Shown: positions 26,583 through 35,952, numbered from the stretch's first letter. The stretch: 64,000 nt of DNA from Natronosalvus hydrolyticus (GCA_025517525.1 JAOPJZ010000002.1:124001-188000), one strand, 5' to 3'. Program-made: numbers and translations. Notes: generated from the sequence alone by a model not told the origin.

Positions 26583-27398
26583 CTAGAGCGTTCGAACCGT
26601 CAGCACGGGCACCGGGGCCGTACTGACCACGCGCTGTGAACAACTCCCGAAGACGAACCGCTCGAGACCCGACCGACTTTCCGTCCCCATCACGATCAAG
26701 TCGACCGACTGGCGCTCGGCGTAGTCGATAATCTCGCGACTCGGCTCCCCGCGTTCGATCGTTCCCGTTACCGAAACCTCCCGGTCTGCCGCCGACGATT
26801 GGATCGCTTCGACCGCGCTTTCGGCCTGCTCTTCGAACGCCTCGAGGACGACCTCGAGTCGCGATCCGGTGTCGTCGACGACCGACAGCGCGTGGAGGTC
26901 GGCCTCGAGTGCGCTCGCGAGGTCGAGTGCCTGTTCGTTCGCCCCCTCGGTCCCGCGACGGTCGTCCGTCGCGAGCAGAATGTCGCCCATTTCGGTTCGG
27001 GTCGCCCCTGCCGTCGGCGTCACGGAGAGAACCGGCACCTTCGCATCTCGGATAACACGCCCGGCGACGCTGCCGGTAACCAGCCGACGAATCCCAGTTC
27101 GGCCGTGGGTGCCACAGACGATCAGGTCGACGCCGTGTTCACCGGCGTACTCGAGTATCTCGGTTGCGGGCGACCCGGATCGAACGCTCGAGTCGATAGA
27201 CAGGTCGCGTTCGTCGGCACTCGAGCGGACGGGTTCGATAGCGGCGTCAGCCCGCTCGGTGTCGCTGGCGTCCTCGGGTAAGACGACGTGCACCACGTGC
27301 ACCGCCGCGCCCACCTGGTCGGCGAGCCAGAGACCGTGTTCGCAGGCGCGGGTCGCCAGCTCGCTGCCGTCTGTAGTCAGGAGGATCTCCTCGTACAT
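26583..27398 (-). CDS. Tandem universal stress protein
   Basis: 271 residues made of two USP domains. The first (1-145) starts MYEEILLTTDGSELATRACEHG and ends with the ATP-binding loop GTHGRTGIRRLVTGSVAGRVI; the second (150-271) starts DILLATDDRRGTEGANEQAL and has GTESRSGLERFVFGSCSQRVV. Both loops follow Gx2Gx9G(S/T), so both sites could bind ATP. Role: stress-related, target unknown. Confidence 0.93.
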   Translation of the reverse strand: MYEEILLTTDGSELATRACEHGLWLADQVGAAVHVVHVVLPEDASDTERADAAIEPVRSSADERDLSIDSSVRSGSPATEILEYAGEHGVDLIVCGTHGRTGIRRLVTGSVAGRVIRDAKVPVLSVTPTAGATRTEMGDILLATDDRRGTEGANEQALDLASALEADLHALSVVDDTGSRLEVVLEAFEEQAESAVEAIQSSAADREVSVTGTIERGEPSREIIDYAERQSVDLIVMGTESRSGLERFVFGSCSQRVVSTAPVPVLTVRTL

Positions 27399-27777
27399 CT
27401 CCTCTACCCTACCACGAGGAAGCCGAAAAGTATACGCTCGGTATCGAGGGTAGAAACGGCTCGGGGTCGAGCCCCGAGGTACTCGCCTTGCTCATCTGTA
27501 GAAACGGCTCGAGTGATGGCCAACGGTGTCTCGGCGAGTGCCCCAGGCGGGCTGGTAACCGACGGTATAGCGCGTGAGAGTCCGTAAGAACGGGGCGGCT
27601 CAGTCAAAAGGCCCTCGTCACAAGGGGCTCGGAGGGGGTAACATGTCGTCACCGCCGCCCAACCGAGCGTATGCGACGGAGTGGTTTCGGTGTGTCGCTT
27701 TCATCTTCCTCGAGCGCCACGGCGTCGTCTGTCTCCGGTGACGGTGACCTTTTGAAGGGGCCGCCCATCCTTCCGGT
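27399..27777. other. Intergenic region, divergent promoters, no supported gene
   Basis: 379 bp between the USP and cofE genes. GTAGAAACGGCTCG occurs twice about 49 nt apart (near 27450 and 27499), and CTCGGGG/CCCCGAG forms a 7-bp hairpin near 27458-27476. Short frames here are proline/arginine-rich and unlike genes. A CCTTTTGAAG TATA-like box at about 27750 precedes cofE. Confidence 0.45.
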
Positions 27778-28551
27778 ATGGAATGCTTCGCTGTCCCGGA
27801 TTTGCCCGAAATCCGACCAGGCGACGACCTCGCCGACCTTATCGCCGACCGGGTGGCCCTCGAGGACGGCGACGTCCTCACGGTCGCCAGCACGGTCGTC
27901 TCGAAAGCCGAAGGCCGGGCCGCCAACCTGTCTGCCTTTCCGGCGAGCCCTCGAGCCAGGGAAATCGCCAGCCGTCTCGAGGATCTGACGGGGGAGGAAA
28001 AGGACCCGCGGTTCGCCCAGGCGGTACTCGAGGAGAGCACGGAACTGCTGATGGACGCGCCGTTTTTGCTGACGGAGTCGCGATTCGGTCACGTTTCGGT
28101 GAACGCGGGCATCGACCGGTCGAACGTGCCTGATCACGACCTGTTGTTGCTCCCGAAGCACCCGGAATCGAGCGCCGAACGGATCCGTGATGGCTTGCTC
28201 GAACGTGGGATCGAAGACGTCGCCGTCATCGTCACCGACACCTGCGGTCGTCCGTTCCGACACGGCCAGCGCGGTGTCGCACTGGGCTGGGCGGGAATGC
28301 CTGCGAGCCGTGACTGGCGTGGGGAACACGACCGTGACGGCCGCGAACTCGGAGTGACGGTGCAATCGGTCGTCGACGAACTCGCCTCGGCCGCGAATCT
28401 GGTGACTGGCGAAGGCGACGACGGAAACCCCGCAGTCGTCGTTCGCAACTGGGAGTTTGGCGATCACGACGGGAGCAACGAACTGTTTCGGGAGGTCGAA
28501 GGCGATTTCGTTCGACAGGCGCTGCGCCAATGGAGGTTCGATGACGCGTGA
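27778..28551 (+). CDS. cofE: Coenzyme F420-0:L-glutamate ligase
   Basis: 257 residues. CofE adds glutamates to F420-0 using GTP, the last step of F420 synthesis. Family segments: VPDLPEIRPGDDLADLI, the VASTVVSKAEGR motif, LLTESRFGHVSVNAGIDRSNV, and VIVTDTCGRPFRHGQRGVALGWAGM that forms the metal/GTP site. Length is typical of archaeal CofE. It overlaps the following F420-dependent oxidoreductase gene by 4 nt (GTGA), so cofactor maturation and a cofactor user are co-expressed. Confidence 0.94.
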   Translation: MECFAVPDLPEIRPGDDLADLIADRVALEDGDVLTVASTVVSKAEGRAANLSAFPASPRAREIASRLEDLTGEEKDPRFAQAVLEESTELLMDAPFLLTESRFGHVSVNAGIDRSNVPDHDLLLLPKHPESSAERIRDGLLERGIEDVAVIVTDTCGRPFRHGQRGVALGWAGMPASRDWRGEHDRDGRELGVTVQSVVDELASAANLVTGEGDDGNPAVVVRNWEFGDHDGSNELFREVEGDFVRQALRQWRFDDA

Positions 28552-29564
28552 GTCCTGACTCGAATCGACCGACCTGGGGAATCGAACTGACGCCGGAACA
28601 TCCGCCCGATAGCATCGCCGAGCTCGCCGCGCTCGCGGAGGACGAGGGCTTCGACGTCGCGTTCGCGAGCAGCCACTATTTCAATCGGGACCCGTTCGTC
28701 ACTCTTTCGCGCATGGCCGAAGCGACCGACAGCATTCGCCTCGGTCCCGGTGTCGTCAACCCGTTTCAGGACCATCCCGTTCCGCTGGCCGCCCGAACGG
28801 CGACCATCGACGAGGTAAGCGATGGTCGTGCCGTCTACGGCATCGGGGCGGGGGACCGCTCCGCCCTCTCGAACCTCGGCTTCGAACACGAACGCCCGCT
28901 TCGACGCGTCCTCGAGGCCTTTTCGGTCGCAAGAGAGCTCTGGGCTGGGGAGACGGTCAGCCACGAGGGTACGTTCGTCGCTCGTGACGCCTCGCTCAAT
29001 CTCGAGCCGACCGAGATTCCGGTGTACGTCGGCGCACAGGGGCCACACATGCTCCGAATGAGTGCCAAACACGCCGAGGGCGTCCTGATAAACGCCTCTC
29101 ATCCGCGTGATCTGGAGTGGTCTGCCGGTCAGATCGAGCAGGGGCTCGCGGATCGCCCGGATGAACACGGCGCGTTCGAGTCACTGGCTTTCACGAGCGT
29201 GAGCGTCGCCGACGACGCGGACGCGGCTCGAGCGGCTGCCCGGCCGCCGGTGGCGTTCATCGCCGGCGGGGCGGCTCCGCCAGTTATCGAGCGTCACGGG
29301 CTCGACGCTGAAGCCGTCGAAACCGTGAGCGACCACCTCGAGGCGGGTGACCTCACTGCCGCTTTCGAGGCCGTCACGCCGGCGATGATCGACGCCTTCT
29401 CCATCGCGGGCACGACGGAATCGGTCGCCGAACAGTTTGCCGAGACCCTCGCGTTCGTCGACGGGATCGTCGTCGGCTCGCCGCTGGGCCCGGACCTCGA
29501 GTGGGCTATCCAGGCGGTAGCAGACGCGCTCGAGATGGTAAACGACGAGGTCGAGACGAACTGA
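28548..29564 (+). CDS. F420-dependent LLM-class oxidoreductase (Mer-like)
   Basis: 338 residues from GTG 28548, inside the cofE stop. Luciferase-like TIM barrel: WGIELTPEHPPDSIAELAALAEDEGFDVAFASSHYFNRDPF, then LGPGVVNPFQDHPVPLAARTATIDEVSDGRAVYGIGAGDRS, both typical of F420-dependent enzymes. Often annotated as methylene-H4MPT reductase in haloarchaea, but these organisms lack methanopterin metabolism, so a different hydride-transfer substrate is more likely. I believe it belongs to the NP1902A-type group. Overlap with cofE ties it to F420. Confidence 0.87.
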   Translation: MSPDSNRPTWGIELTPEHPPDSIAELAALAEDEGFDVAFASSHYFNRDPFVTLSRMAEATDSIRLGPGVVNPFQDHPVPLAARTATIDEVSDGRAVYGIGAGDRSALSNLGFEHERPLRRVLEAFSVARELWAGETVSHEGTFVARDASLNLEPTEIPVYVGAQGPHMLRMSAKHAEGVLINASHPRDLEWSAGQIEQGLADRPDEHGAFESLAFTSVSVADDADAARAAARPPVAFIAGGAAPPVIERHGLDAEAVETVSDHLEAGDLTAAFEAVTPAMIDAFSIAGTTESVAEQFAETLAFVDGIVVGSPLGPDLEWAIQAVADALEMVNDEVETN

Positions 29565-29585
29565 TACTGTCTGTTTTGCTCCGTT

Positions 29586-29640
29586 ACCGGTGACTACTCT
29601 CACGACTGAAGTCGTGGGCTTTCTCCTCGAATCTCTGTAA
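29586..29640 (-). repeat. Orphan IS200/IS605-like end, family B copy 1
   Basis: CACGACTGAAGTCGTG at 29602-29617 is a perfect 7-bp stem with a 2-nt loop; read on the minus strand the region gives GAGGAGAAAGCCCACGACTTCAGTCGTGAG, a pattern I know from right ends of IS200/IS605-type elements in archaea. A related end lies at 55354-55420. No transposase remains. Confidence 0.5.
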
Positions 29641-29781
29641 TCGACCGAACGGGCTCGAGTAGCAGTATTGAGTGAGTCACCCCATATGGACGCTTTCTGG
29701 CATTGTCCCGAGAACGATATTGAACCCACTCGCGTGCGTTCGCACAACGGTGCAGAGAAAAAACGGTGTAGCGAAGACCGC

Positions 29782-29976
29782 TCAGTCGAGCGAAAAGAGG
29801 CTGGCGATGCTGCCGAGTGTGAGGATGCCGAAGACGCCCCCGGCGACGGCGATGATGATTGCTCCCACCAGGACCAAAAGCGGGGCGAGGCCTTCTCCCA
29901 TCGCGACGTCGGCAAAGAGGTTGGTCATTTCGACGATGTCGTCCATGATCGCGTTCACGAGCGCAACGGTAACCAT
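29782..29976 (-). CDS. Small single-helix membrane protein
   Basis: 64 residues from ATG 29976 (MVTVALVNAIMDDIVEM). The C-terminal part is a strong membrane helix (GLAPLLVLVGAIIIAVAGGVFGILTLGSI). Natural-looking composition and a divergent arrangement with a zinc-finger gene support it as a real gene; the longer frame extending to 30510 is a shadow of that gene. Small haloarchaeal membrane proteins of this kind have no known function. Confidence 0.6.
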   Translation of the reverse strand: MVTVALVNAIMDDIVEMTNLFADVAMGEGLAPLLVLVGAIIIAVAGGVFGILTLGSIASLFSLD

Positions 29977-30078
29977 ACGAATACCTACCAAGGGGTGGTA
30001 CTTGTCCGTACCGGTCTCTCGACGGCGCGTAGTACGTTTCGACCTGACTCGAGTCGCTTCGAGCCGGTGACTGCCCGA

Positions 30079-30088
30079 CAGTATAAGG
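30079..30088 (+). promoter_or_regulatory. TATA box for a leaderless GTG start
   Basis: CAGTATAAGG is centred about 27 nt before the GTG at 30112, the spacing expected when transcription begins at or next to the start codon. It decides the start of the following gene. Confidence 0.55.
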
Positions 30089-30111
30089 GCCCGCCGTTCG
30101 TACCGGCGTTC

Positions 30112-30492
30112 GTGACCGAGGACGACGCGAGATTGACCGACTTCTTCGGTGGGCAGGAGACTGAGGAGCCGAGAGATGCCTCGAGGGAGAGCGAACCGGG
30201 GGGCGAGAGTCGCGATAGCGCTGCGGATGTGGGTCCCACTGATTTCGACGCGGCCGGTGACGATGCCGCTGATACCGACGCGGCTGATGAGACCACCGCT
30301 GGTCCAGACACGGCGGCTGGCGAAAGCACTCCTGTCGATGGAGACGAGGACGAACCATCCGTGGAATACACCGATTCGGGGCTTTCGACGTACGCTTGGG
30401 GTCGATACACCTGCTCTCACTGTGGGGAAACCGTTGTCCTGGTCTGGCGGGATGACGATGCACTCGTTTGTCACGACTGCAAGACGTGGTGA
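30112..30492 (+). CDS. DUF7573-like protein with C-terminal zinc ribbon
   Basis: 126 residues from GTG 30112 (VTEDDARLTDFFGG). A short N-terminal LTDFFG motif, an Asp/Ala/Thr-rich linker of about 65 residues, then STYAWGRYTCSHCGETVVLVWRDDDALVCHDCKTW, a four-cysteine zinc ribbon (CxxC...CxxC). This layout is a recurrent haloarchaeal family (DUF7573 by memory). No known function. The start is supported by a TATA box 27 nt upstream rather than by the longer open frame. Confidence 0.7.
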   Translation: MTEDDARLTDFFGGQETEEPRDASRESEPGGESRDSAADVGPTDFDAAGDDAADTDAADETTAGPDTAAGESTPVDGDEDEPSVEYTDSGLSTYAWGRYTCSHCGETVVLVWRDDDALVCHDCKTW

Positions 30493-30641
30493 GGGCGGTT
30501 TCGACGGCAATCGTGGTTCCCGATTGATTGATATCTTGAGGAGACACTCGGCTCAAGCGACTCGAGTCGGGGTTCGAGCGGCCCAAACTGGGGCTGTGCT
30601 CCCGAACCTTTATGCTGCTGTCGTGAGTTGTGACACCTGCA

Positions 30642-30836
30642 ATGGCGAAAGGTACGGTCGCGTTCTTTAACGACACAGGCGGTTACGGCTTCATCGAAAG
30701 TGACGACGCAGACGACGACGTGTTCTTCCACATGGAAGACGTTGGCGGCCCTGATCTCGAGGAGGGACAGGAAGTCGAATTCGATATCGAACAAGCGGAC
30801 AAGGGTCCACGAGCAACCAATCTCGAGCGACTCTAG
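30642..30836 (+). CDS. Cold-shock domain protein
   Basis: 64 residues, starting MAKGTVAFFNDTGGYGFIES. The CSD contains RNP1-like GGYGFIES and RNP2-like DVFFHMEDV, the nucleic-acid-binding strands of CspA-type OB folds. Acidic version adapted to salt. Binds single-stranded RNA/DNA and probably acts as an RNA chaperone. CTTTATG about 30 nt upstream of ATG 30642 fits leaderless transcription, favouring this start over a GTG four codons earlier. Confidence 0.93.
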   Translation: MAKGTVAFFNDTGGYGFIESDDADDDVFFHMEDVGGPDLEEGQEVEFDIEQADKGPRATNLERL

Positions 30837-31155
30837 TGTCGTAACACCACTGACGGGAGAATAGTTTTCTGAACGCTATTTGGCGAGTGCCGACAGTCTC
30901 GAACGCGGACAAGAGATGATGACAGGCCCGTTTGGCCAGCTATAGCTATTTTATCTTTGGGCCCTAGTCACATTGATGCAGCCCTGCAGGTCAGGAGTCG
31001 GTCGCTCGAGGCCCATTCGCGGGTCGCTGTCAGCGGCGGTTTGCACTGCAGGCAAAGCTGAAAGACACAAAACATATGTTTCCCACTCACGCACTACTGG
31101 ATAACAGCCACGCGCCCAGGGTATCCCCGCTACGCTGGCGTGAGGACAGGTATCT
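30837..31155. other. Intergenic region upstream of the MoxR operon
   Basis: 319 bp without a convincing gene. It holds CTATTTTATC (about 30948-30957), which looks like a promoter element well upstream of the operon, and a perfect 12-bp palindrome AAACATATGTTT at 31070-31081, about 75 nt before the moxR-like ATG, which could be an operator. Confidence 0.45.
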
Positions 31156-32145
31156 ATGACCGACGCCAACCCTTCACCGCCGACCGAAGCGACGTCTCGT
31201 GCCGACACCGTTGAACCGTTGCCGGTCTCGACGGTAGCAGACCTGGCGGCAACTGTCACCGAAAACGTGGGCCAGGTCATCGTCGGCCACACCGACGAGA
31301 TCGAACACGTGGTCACGACGATTCTGGCCCGTGGACACGTCCTGCTCGACGACGTGCCGGGTGTGGGGAAAACCATGCTCGCCCGTTCGATTGCCAGATC
31401 CGTCGACTGCAGTTTCCGCCGGGTCCAGTTTACCCCCGATCTCCTCCCCTCCGACATCACCGGCGTGAACGTGTTCAACCAGAAAACACGGGAGTTCGAG
31501 TTCCAGCCGGGACCCGTGTTCGCGAACCTGGTTCTCGGCGACGAGATCAACCGCGCTCCGCCGAAAACCCAATCGGCTCTGCTCGAGGCGATGGAAGAAG
31601 CACAGGTGACCGTCGACGGGACGACTCGCCCGCTACCGGACCCGTTCGTCGTCATCGCGACCCAGAACGCCATCGAACCGAACCGGACGTACGAACTGCC
31701 GTTCGCCGAGGTCGACCGATTTATGAAGAAACTCTCGCTCGGCTATCCGAACACCGACGAAGAGTCAGAACTACTCGCGCGCACGGTTGGCCATCATCCA
31801 ATCGAGTCACTGGATCCTGTGACCAACCTCGAGTCGATTATTCGCGCCCGGGAGACCGTGGCCACGGTCGCGGTCGAAGAACCGGTTCGCCGCTATGCGA
31901 GTAAACTGGCGAAATACACCAGAGAGCGAGCCCACATTGGGGCCAGCCCACGGGGGACGATTGCCCTCTTGCGGGCCGCTCAGGCGCGTGCCGTCCTCGA
32001 CGGCCGGGAGTACGTCATCCCCGACGATATTCAGCACGAAGTCCCCTACGTGTTCAGCCACCGAATCAAGACGACCTCGAGCGGTCGGGACACCGACGGC
32101 GACACGATCGTCGAGGACGCTCTCGATCACGTACACGTCCCATGA
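31156..32145 (+). CDS. MoxR-family AAA+ ATPase
   Basis: 329 residues. Walker A is DVPGVGKTML (about residues 66-75), Walker B is LVLGDEINRAPPKTQSALLEAMEE, followed by sensor 1 (VIATQNAIEP) and the C-terminal lid domain with GASPRGTIALLRAAQA. MoxR ATPases act as chaperones that mature or load partner complexes, often with DUF58 proteins. The next gene is DUF58 with a 4-nt overlap, and then a transglutaminase, forming the widespread MoxR-DUF58-TgpA module. Confidence 0.95.
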   Translation: MTDANPSPPTEATSRADTVEPLPVSTVADLAATVTENVGQVIVGHTDEIEHVVTTILARGHVLLDDVPGVGKTMLARSIARSVDCSFRRVQFTPDLLPSDITGVNVFNQKTREFEFQPGPVFANLVLGDEINRAPPKTQSALLEAMEEAQVTVDGTTRPLPDPFVVIATQNAIEPNRTYELPFAEVDRFMKKLSLGYPNTDEESELLARTVGHHPIESLDPVTNLESIIRARETVATVAVEEPVRRYASKLAKYTRERAHIGASPRGTIALLRAAQARAVLDGREYVIPDDIQHEVPYVFSHRIKTTSSGRDTDGDTIVEDALDHVHVP

Positions 32146-33281
32146 AACTGACCAGACGCGGTTGGGTCGTTCTCGGCCTAATCGGTTTCTGTCTGCTGAT
32201 GGCCGCGGAGTACGGTTCGCGGTCGCTCAACGCCGTGGTCGCGCCGCTGGCAATCGTCTTCGTCGGCGCGCTCGTTACGGCCTACCGGACGAAACGCCCT
32301 CGCTTTCAGCGACACCCCGTCGAGGAGGGGTATCCGGGCGACCGTCGAACGGTCGAACTCGGTGTCGACGTCGGGGCGGCGACGACGGCAACCGTCAGAG
32401 ACCGGCTCCCGGAGGGTGCGACGGCGGTCGACAGTGGCAACGTGATGGAGACGACGCTGATCGACGGTGAGACGCTATCGTATGAGATCGAACTCGAGGT
32501 GCGGGGAAAACACGCACTCGGCCCGGTGTCGGTGACGGTGACCGATATTTTCGGTCTCGTGTCCAGACAGTTTCGATATGATCAGACCGGCAGCGTCGTC
32601 GTCTATCCGTCGGTGTACGACCTTCGAGGCGGAGCCAAACACGACCTGCAGTTGCTCGAGGATGCGATCAGGGCGTACGACCGCGAGGAGTTCGATCACT
32701 TGCGCGAGTACGAACGCGGGGACTCCTTGCGCGACATCCACTGGAAGTCGGCGGCCAAGCGCCCCAACGACGAACTCGTCGTCAAGGAGTTCGCTGCCGA
32801 TGGGTCGGTCGGTTCCGCCACCCTCGCTGGCGAGTGCATTCCGGGCAAAGACGACGAGATGGCGATGGCGATGGCGAGCGTGGCCACGTATCTCCTTCGT
32901 CAGGAGGTCTCGGTCGGGCTGACGATTTCCGAGGGCACGCTCGAAGCCGAAACCGGCGAACGCCACCACGTCGAGTTGCTCAGAGCGCTCGCGCTGGCGG
33001 GCGACGGGGAAGTAGACGGCCGAACACGCCAGAAAGCAGACGTCCTGATACAGGCGGACGCGGCGGGTATTTTCGTCATCGCCGGCGAACACGAGATCCC
33101 ATTCGACCGCCTTCGAGGCGTCGGTACAACCCGCTCGAAGGACGCGGTAACGGACGATTCGGCCACCCAATCATCGACCTCGAGCGCCGGAGCGGTTGCA
33201 GACGGTGGGCAAACGAGCCATCACCCTGAGCACGGTCACGATGGGGGGAAGACGTCCTCGAGCGAGGTGCGTTCCGCATGA
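32142..33281 (+). CDS. DUF58 domain protein
   Basis: 379 residues. Two membrane helices at the N-terminus (GWVVLGLIGFCLLMAAEYGS; VVAPLAIVFVGALVTAYRT), then a beta-sandwich-like region and the DUF58 signature around residues 185-210 (EFDHLREYERGDSLRDIHWKSAAKR). The domain precedes a vWA-like fold. The C-terminus is a low-complexity Ser/His/Gly tail. It overlaps both neighbours by 4 nt, so translation is coupled across the operon. Thought to be the membrane partner of the MoxR ATPase. Confidence 0.93.
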   Translation: MKLTRRGWVVLGLIGFCLLMAAEYGSRSLNAVVAPLAIVFVGALVTAYRTKRPRFQRHPVEEGYPGDRRTVELGVDVGAATTATVRDRLPEGATAVDSGNVMETTLIDGETLSYEIELEVRGKHALGPVSVTVTDIFGLVSRQFRYDQTGSVVVYPSVYDLRGGAKHDLQLLEDAIRAYDREEFDHLREYERGDSLRDIHWKSAAKRPNDELVVKEFAADGSVGSATLAGECIPGKDDEMAMAMASVATYLLRQEVSVGLTISEGTLEAETGERHHVELLRALALAGDGEVDGRTRQKADVLIQADAAGIFVIAGEHEIPFDRLRGVGTTRSKDAVTDDSATQSSTSSAGAVADGGQTSHHPEHGHDGGKTSSSEVRSA

Positions 33282-35581
33282 GCACGAGCAACCGACGGCG
33301 AACGATCTCGGTCGACCTGTCGGAGACGGTCGGTGGTGAACCGTTCCGACTACTCGCCCTGTCGGGGCTGGTCGTCCTGACTGCCGCCTACGTCGCCGTC
33401 TTGCGCGAAGTGACGCTCGTCGTGGGCGGCACCCGGTCGCTGTATCTCATCGTGGTCGGGATGGGACTCGGTGCAACGGTCCTCGCCCGAGCGATTCGTC
33501 CTCGGACAGCACTCACTATCGGGCTCGGTGCCAGCGTTCTCGGGTTCTGGACGTACCTCGAGGCGACGGGGCACGGGCTCGGAACGGCGATCACTCATGC
33601 CGATATGTTCGTCTCCGACACGGTGACGCTTGCGACCGGGATGGAACTCTTGCAGATGCTCGAGGCGGGTATCTGGACGCTCGCGTTCGTGCCGGCACCG
33701 GTGTTTTTGTCCTGGTATCTCGCTATGCGCGAACGCTACGTGCTGAGTGTTATCCCCGGCGGCCTCGCGTTGTTGTTCCTGGTGTTGACCGGGGACGCAT
33801 CGATGGGGGTCACGCTGGTCGGTGTCGTCGGCGGTATCTCTGCGGTCGGATTCGGCGAACTGCACCACCGCGATGGGTCGATTGCGCAGGCTGACGTGCT
33901 GGCGATCATGTTCGCAGTCATCGTCTTTCTCTCGCTGAGCGTCACGCTCGTTCCGGGTGGCGCGGCCAGTCCAACATTCCTCGTCGAGAGCGAGCCGGGG
34001 ACGCTCGATGGCGTCATCGACGACAATCCGGACCGAACGACGATCACCGGCCAGGTCGACCTCTCGCCGGAGGTCCAGTTCAGCGTCGTGACCGAAGAAC
34101 CCGGCTACTGGCGAACGGGTGTTTACGACCGGTATACTGGCGATGCCTGGGTTCGTAGCGGTCCCGACGGCTCGTACGACGATATCGGACTCGCACCGCC
34201 GGCTGGCGAGTATGATACCGCTCGGCACACGTTCACCATCGAACACCAGCGCAATACGATTCCGGTGGCCGCCCAACCGACGGCCGTCGAGGGTGACGTG
34301 ACTGACGCCTTGCGCGTCACCGACCACGGACAGCCCATGCCCGATGGCCCGCTTATCCAGGGCGACATGTACAACGTCGAGAGTGCAAGCCTGCACAACG
34401 ACCCCGAAACGCTTGCGTCGGCGGGCACCGAGTATCCTGAGCCGATAACCGAGTACTACCTCCAGACGCCCGAGAGCACGTCCGAGGCGTTCGAGGACCG
34501 AACGGCCGAAATCCTCGATGCGGCCGACGCTGATAATCCGTACGAGAAGGCCGCTGCTATCGAGGCGTACTTCCAGAGCGAGTACGACTACACCCTGGAT
34601 GTCGACCGCCCCGGTGGCAACGCAGCGAACGCGTTCTTGCTCGAGATGGACGAAGGCTACTGTGTGTACTTCGCGACGACGATGACCCAGATGCTCAGAG
34701 CTGAAGGCGTCCCTGCCCGCTACGTGACCGGCTACACCACCGGTCAACAGGTCGACGACAACGAGTACGTCGTCCGGGGACTTGACGCCCACGCCTGGGT
34801 CGAAGTGTACTTCCCCGACCACGGCTGGGTCGCGTTCGAACCGACGCCACAGAGCCGGGACGACACGCATCAGGACCGACTGGAAGAAGCACGCGCCGAC
34901 GGTGAACCAAACGTCGATACTGACGCCAGCGCAGGCGTCCCCGCGGACGGCATCCAGGACGAACCGGACGCGCTCGAGGACATCGTCGATGGCGTGCCAG
35001 CGCCACTCGATGACGGGAACGACTCGGACAACCAGTCGGACGGCACTCCGGACGCGAATCGAACGCCAGACGGGAACGAGAGCGACGACGATCCGTTCGA
35101 TCAGCGGATCAATCCAGGGGGCGGAACGGCACCGGGCGCTGGAGCCGACGATGACGATGCTGGTATCCCGTCGATTCCGTTCAGTTCCGGCGACGTGTTC
35201 GTCGGTCTGGCGGTGCTCGTCGGGCTGGCTGCCGGCGCACACCGTTCTGGCGTTCCAGCCCTCGTGAGCCGGGAAGTACGTCTCTACTGGCATGGCTTTC
35301 GCGAGGAGCCGGTGACCGACACTCGCCGTGCCTACGATCGTCTCGAGCACCTCCTCGCGCGGTCCTATCGCCCGCGCGAGCGTGGGGAGTCGCCCAGAGG
35401 GTATCTGGCGTCGCTCGAGGCAACCCACTCGGTGGACCCGCGGGCCCGACGGGTGATGGAACTGTACGAGCGGGCCCACTACGCCGGCGAGATCGACGAG
35501 GAAGGGGCCACAGAGGCGATCGACCTGGTCACGGAACTGGCTCGAGAGCGAGCTCCCGTCGTGGGTCACCTCTGGCAGTGA
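33278..35581 (+). CDS. TgpA-like membrane transglutaminase with DUF4129
   Basis: 767 residues. Six or so N-terminal helices (residues 25-230), an external transglutaminase-like domain with GYCVYFATTMTQ (catalytic Cys, about residue 460), LDAHAWVEVYF (His) and WVAFEPTPQ (acidic third residue, Glu in place of Asp), an Asp/Asn-rich linker, one more helix (VFVGLAVLVGLAAGA) and a cytosolic DUF4129 domain (AYDRLEHLL...ERGESPRGYLASLE). Probably a protease- or transamidase-like enzyme acting on surface proteins. Last gene of the MoxR operon. Confidence 0.93.
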   Translation: MSTSNRRRTISVDLSETVGGEPFRLLALSGLVVLTAAYVAVLREVTLVVGGTRSLYLIVVGMGLGATVLARAIRPRTALTIGLGASVLGFWTYLEATGHGLGTAITHADMFVSDTVTLATGMELLQMLEAGIWTLAFVPAPVFLSWYLAMRERYVLSVIPGGLALLFLVLTGDASMGVTLVGVVGGISAVGFGELHHRDGSIAQADVLAIMFAVIVFLSLSVTLVPGGAASPTFLVESEPGTLDGVIDDNPDRTTITGQVDLSPEVQFSVVTEEPGYWRTGVYDRYTGDAWVRSGPDGSYDDIGLAPPAGEYDTARHTFTIEHQRNTIPVAAQPTAVEGDVTDALRVTDHGQPMPDGPLIQGDMYNVESASLHNDPETLASAGTEYPEPITEYYLQTPESTSEAFEDRTAEILDAADADNPYEKAAAIEAYFQSEYDYTLDVDRPGGNAANAFLLEMDEGYCVYFATTMTQMLRAEGVPARYVTGYTTGQQVDDNEYVVRGLDAHAWVEVYFPDHGWVAFEPTPQSRDDTHQDRLEEARADGEPNVDTDASAGVPADGIQDEPDALEDIVDGVPAPLDDGNDSDNQSDGTPDANRTPDGNESDDDPFDQRINPGGGTAPGAGADDDDAGIPSIPFSSGDVFVGLAVLVGLAAGAHRSGVPALVSREVRLYWHGFREEPVTDTRRAYDRLEHLLARSYRPRERGESPRGYLASLEATHSVDPRARRVMELYERAHYAGEIDEEGATEAIDLVTELARERAPVVGHLWQ

Positions 35582-35658
35582 CGGTGTTGCTTTCGCCGCT
35601 CGAAATCGGTAGGAGTCCCGATAGTGTTTAATATCGTCCTTTCGTACAAACGAACGTA

Positions 35659-35952
35659 ATGTCGGAAGTCTGCTCCACGTGCGGGCTGCCCCAGGAGCTA
35701 TGCGTCTGCGAGGACGTCGCGAAGGGACAACAGCAACTAACGATCCGCATTGACGAGCGCAGATACGGGAAAGAGGTAACGATCATCGAAGGGTTCGATC
35801 CGAAGGATGTCGATCTGGACAGTCTCTCATCGGACCTCAAATCAAAGTTCGCCTGTGGCGGCACCGTCGAAGAGAGCCACATCGAACTGCAAGGCAACCA
35901 TCGCGGTCGCATCGAGGACTTCCTCCGCGACCGTGGGTTCAACGTCGCCTAA
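35659..35952 (+). CDS. SUI1/eIF1-type translation initiation factor
   Basis: 97 residues. The N-terminal [15 protein letters not shown] holds cysteines as in other archaeal members; the SUI1 domain follows with [15 protein letters not shown], then [11 protein letters not shown] and [19 protein letters not shown]. It binds the small ribosomal subunit and enforces start-codon fidelity. Length is normal for archaea. Single gene with a short AT-rich promoter region. Confidence 0.95.
   Translation: MSEVCSTCGLPQELCVCEDVAKGQQQLTIRIDERRYGKEVTIIEGFDPKDVDLDSLSSDLKSKFACGGTVEESHIELQGNHRGRIEDFLRDRGFNVA

Noticed and set aside
29668..30492. 274-residue rightward ORF with zinc ribbon at its end
   Set aside because: Only the part from GTG 30112 is supported; the first half is antisense to a small membrane protein gene and precedes the TATA box.
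33350..35569. 739-residue leftward ORF antisense to the transglutaminase gene
   Set aside because: Arg/His/Glu-rich shadow; the plus strand holds the catalytic motifs and the operon overlap.
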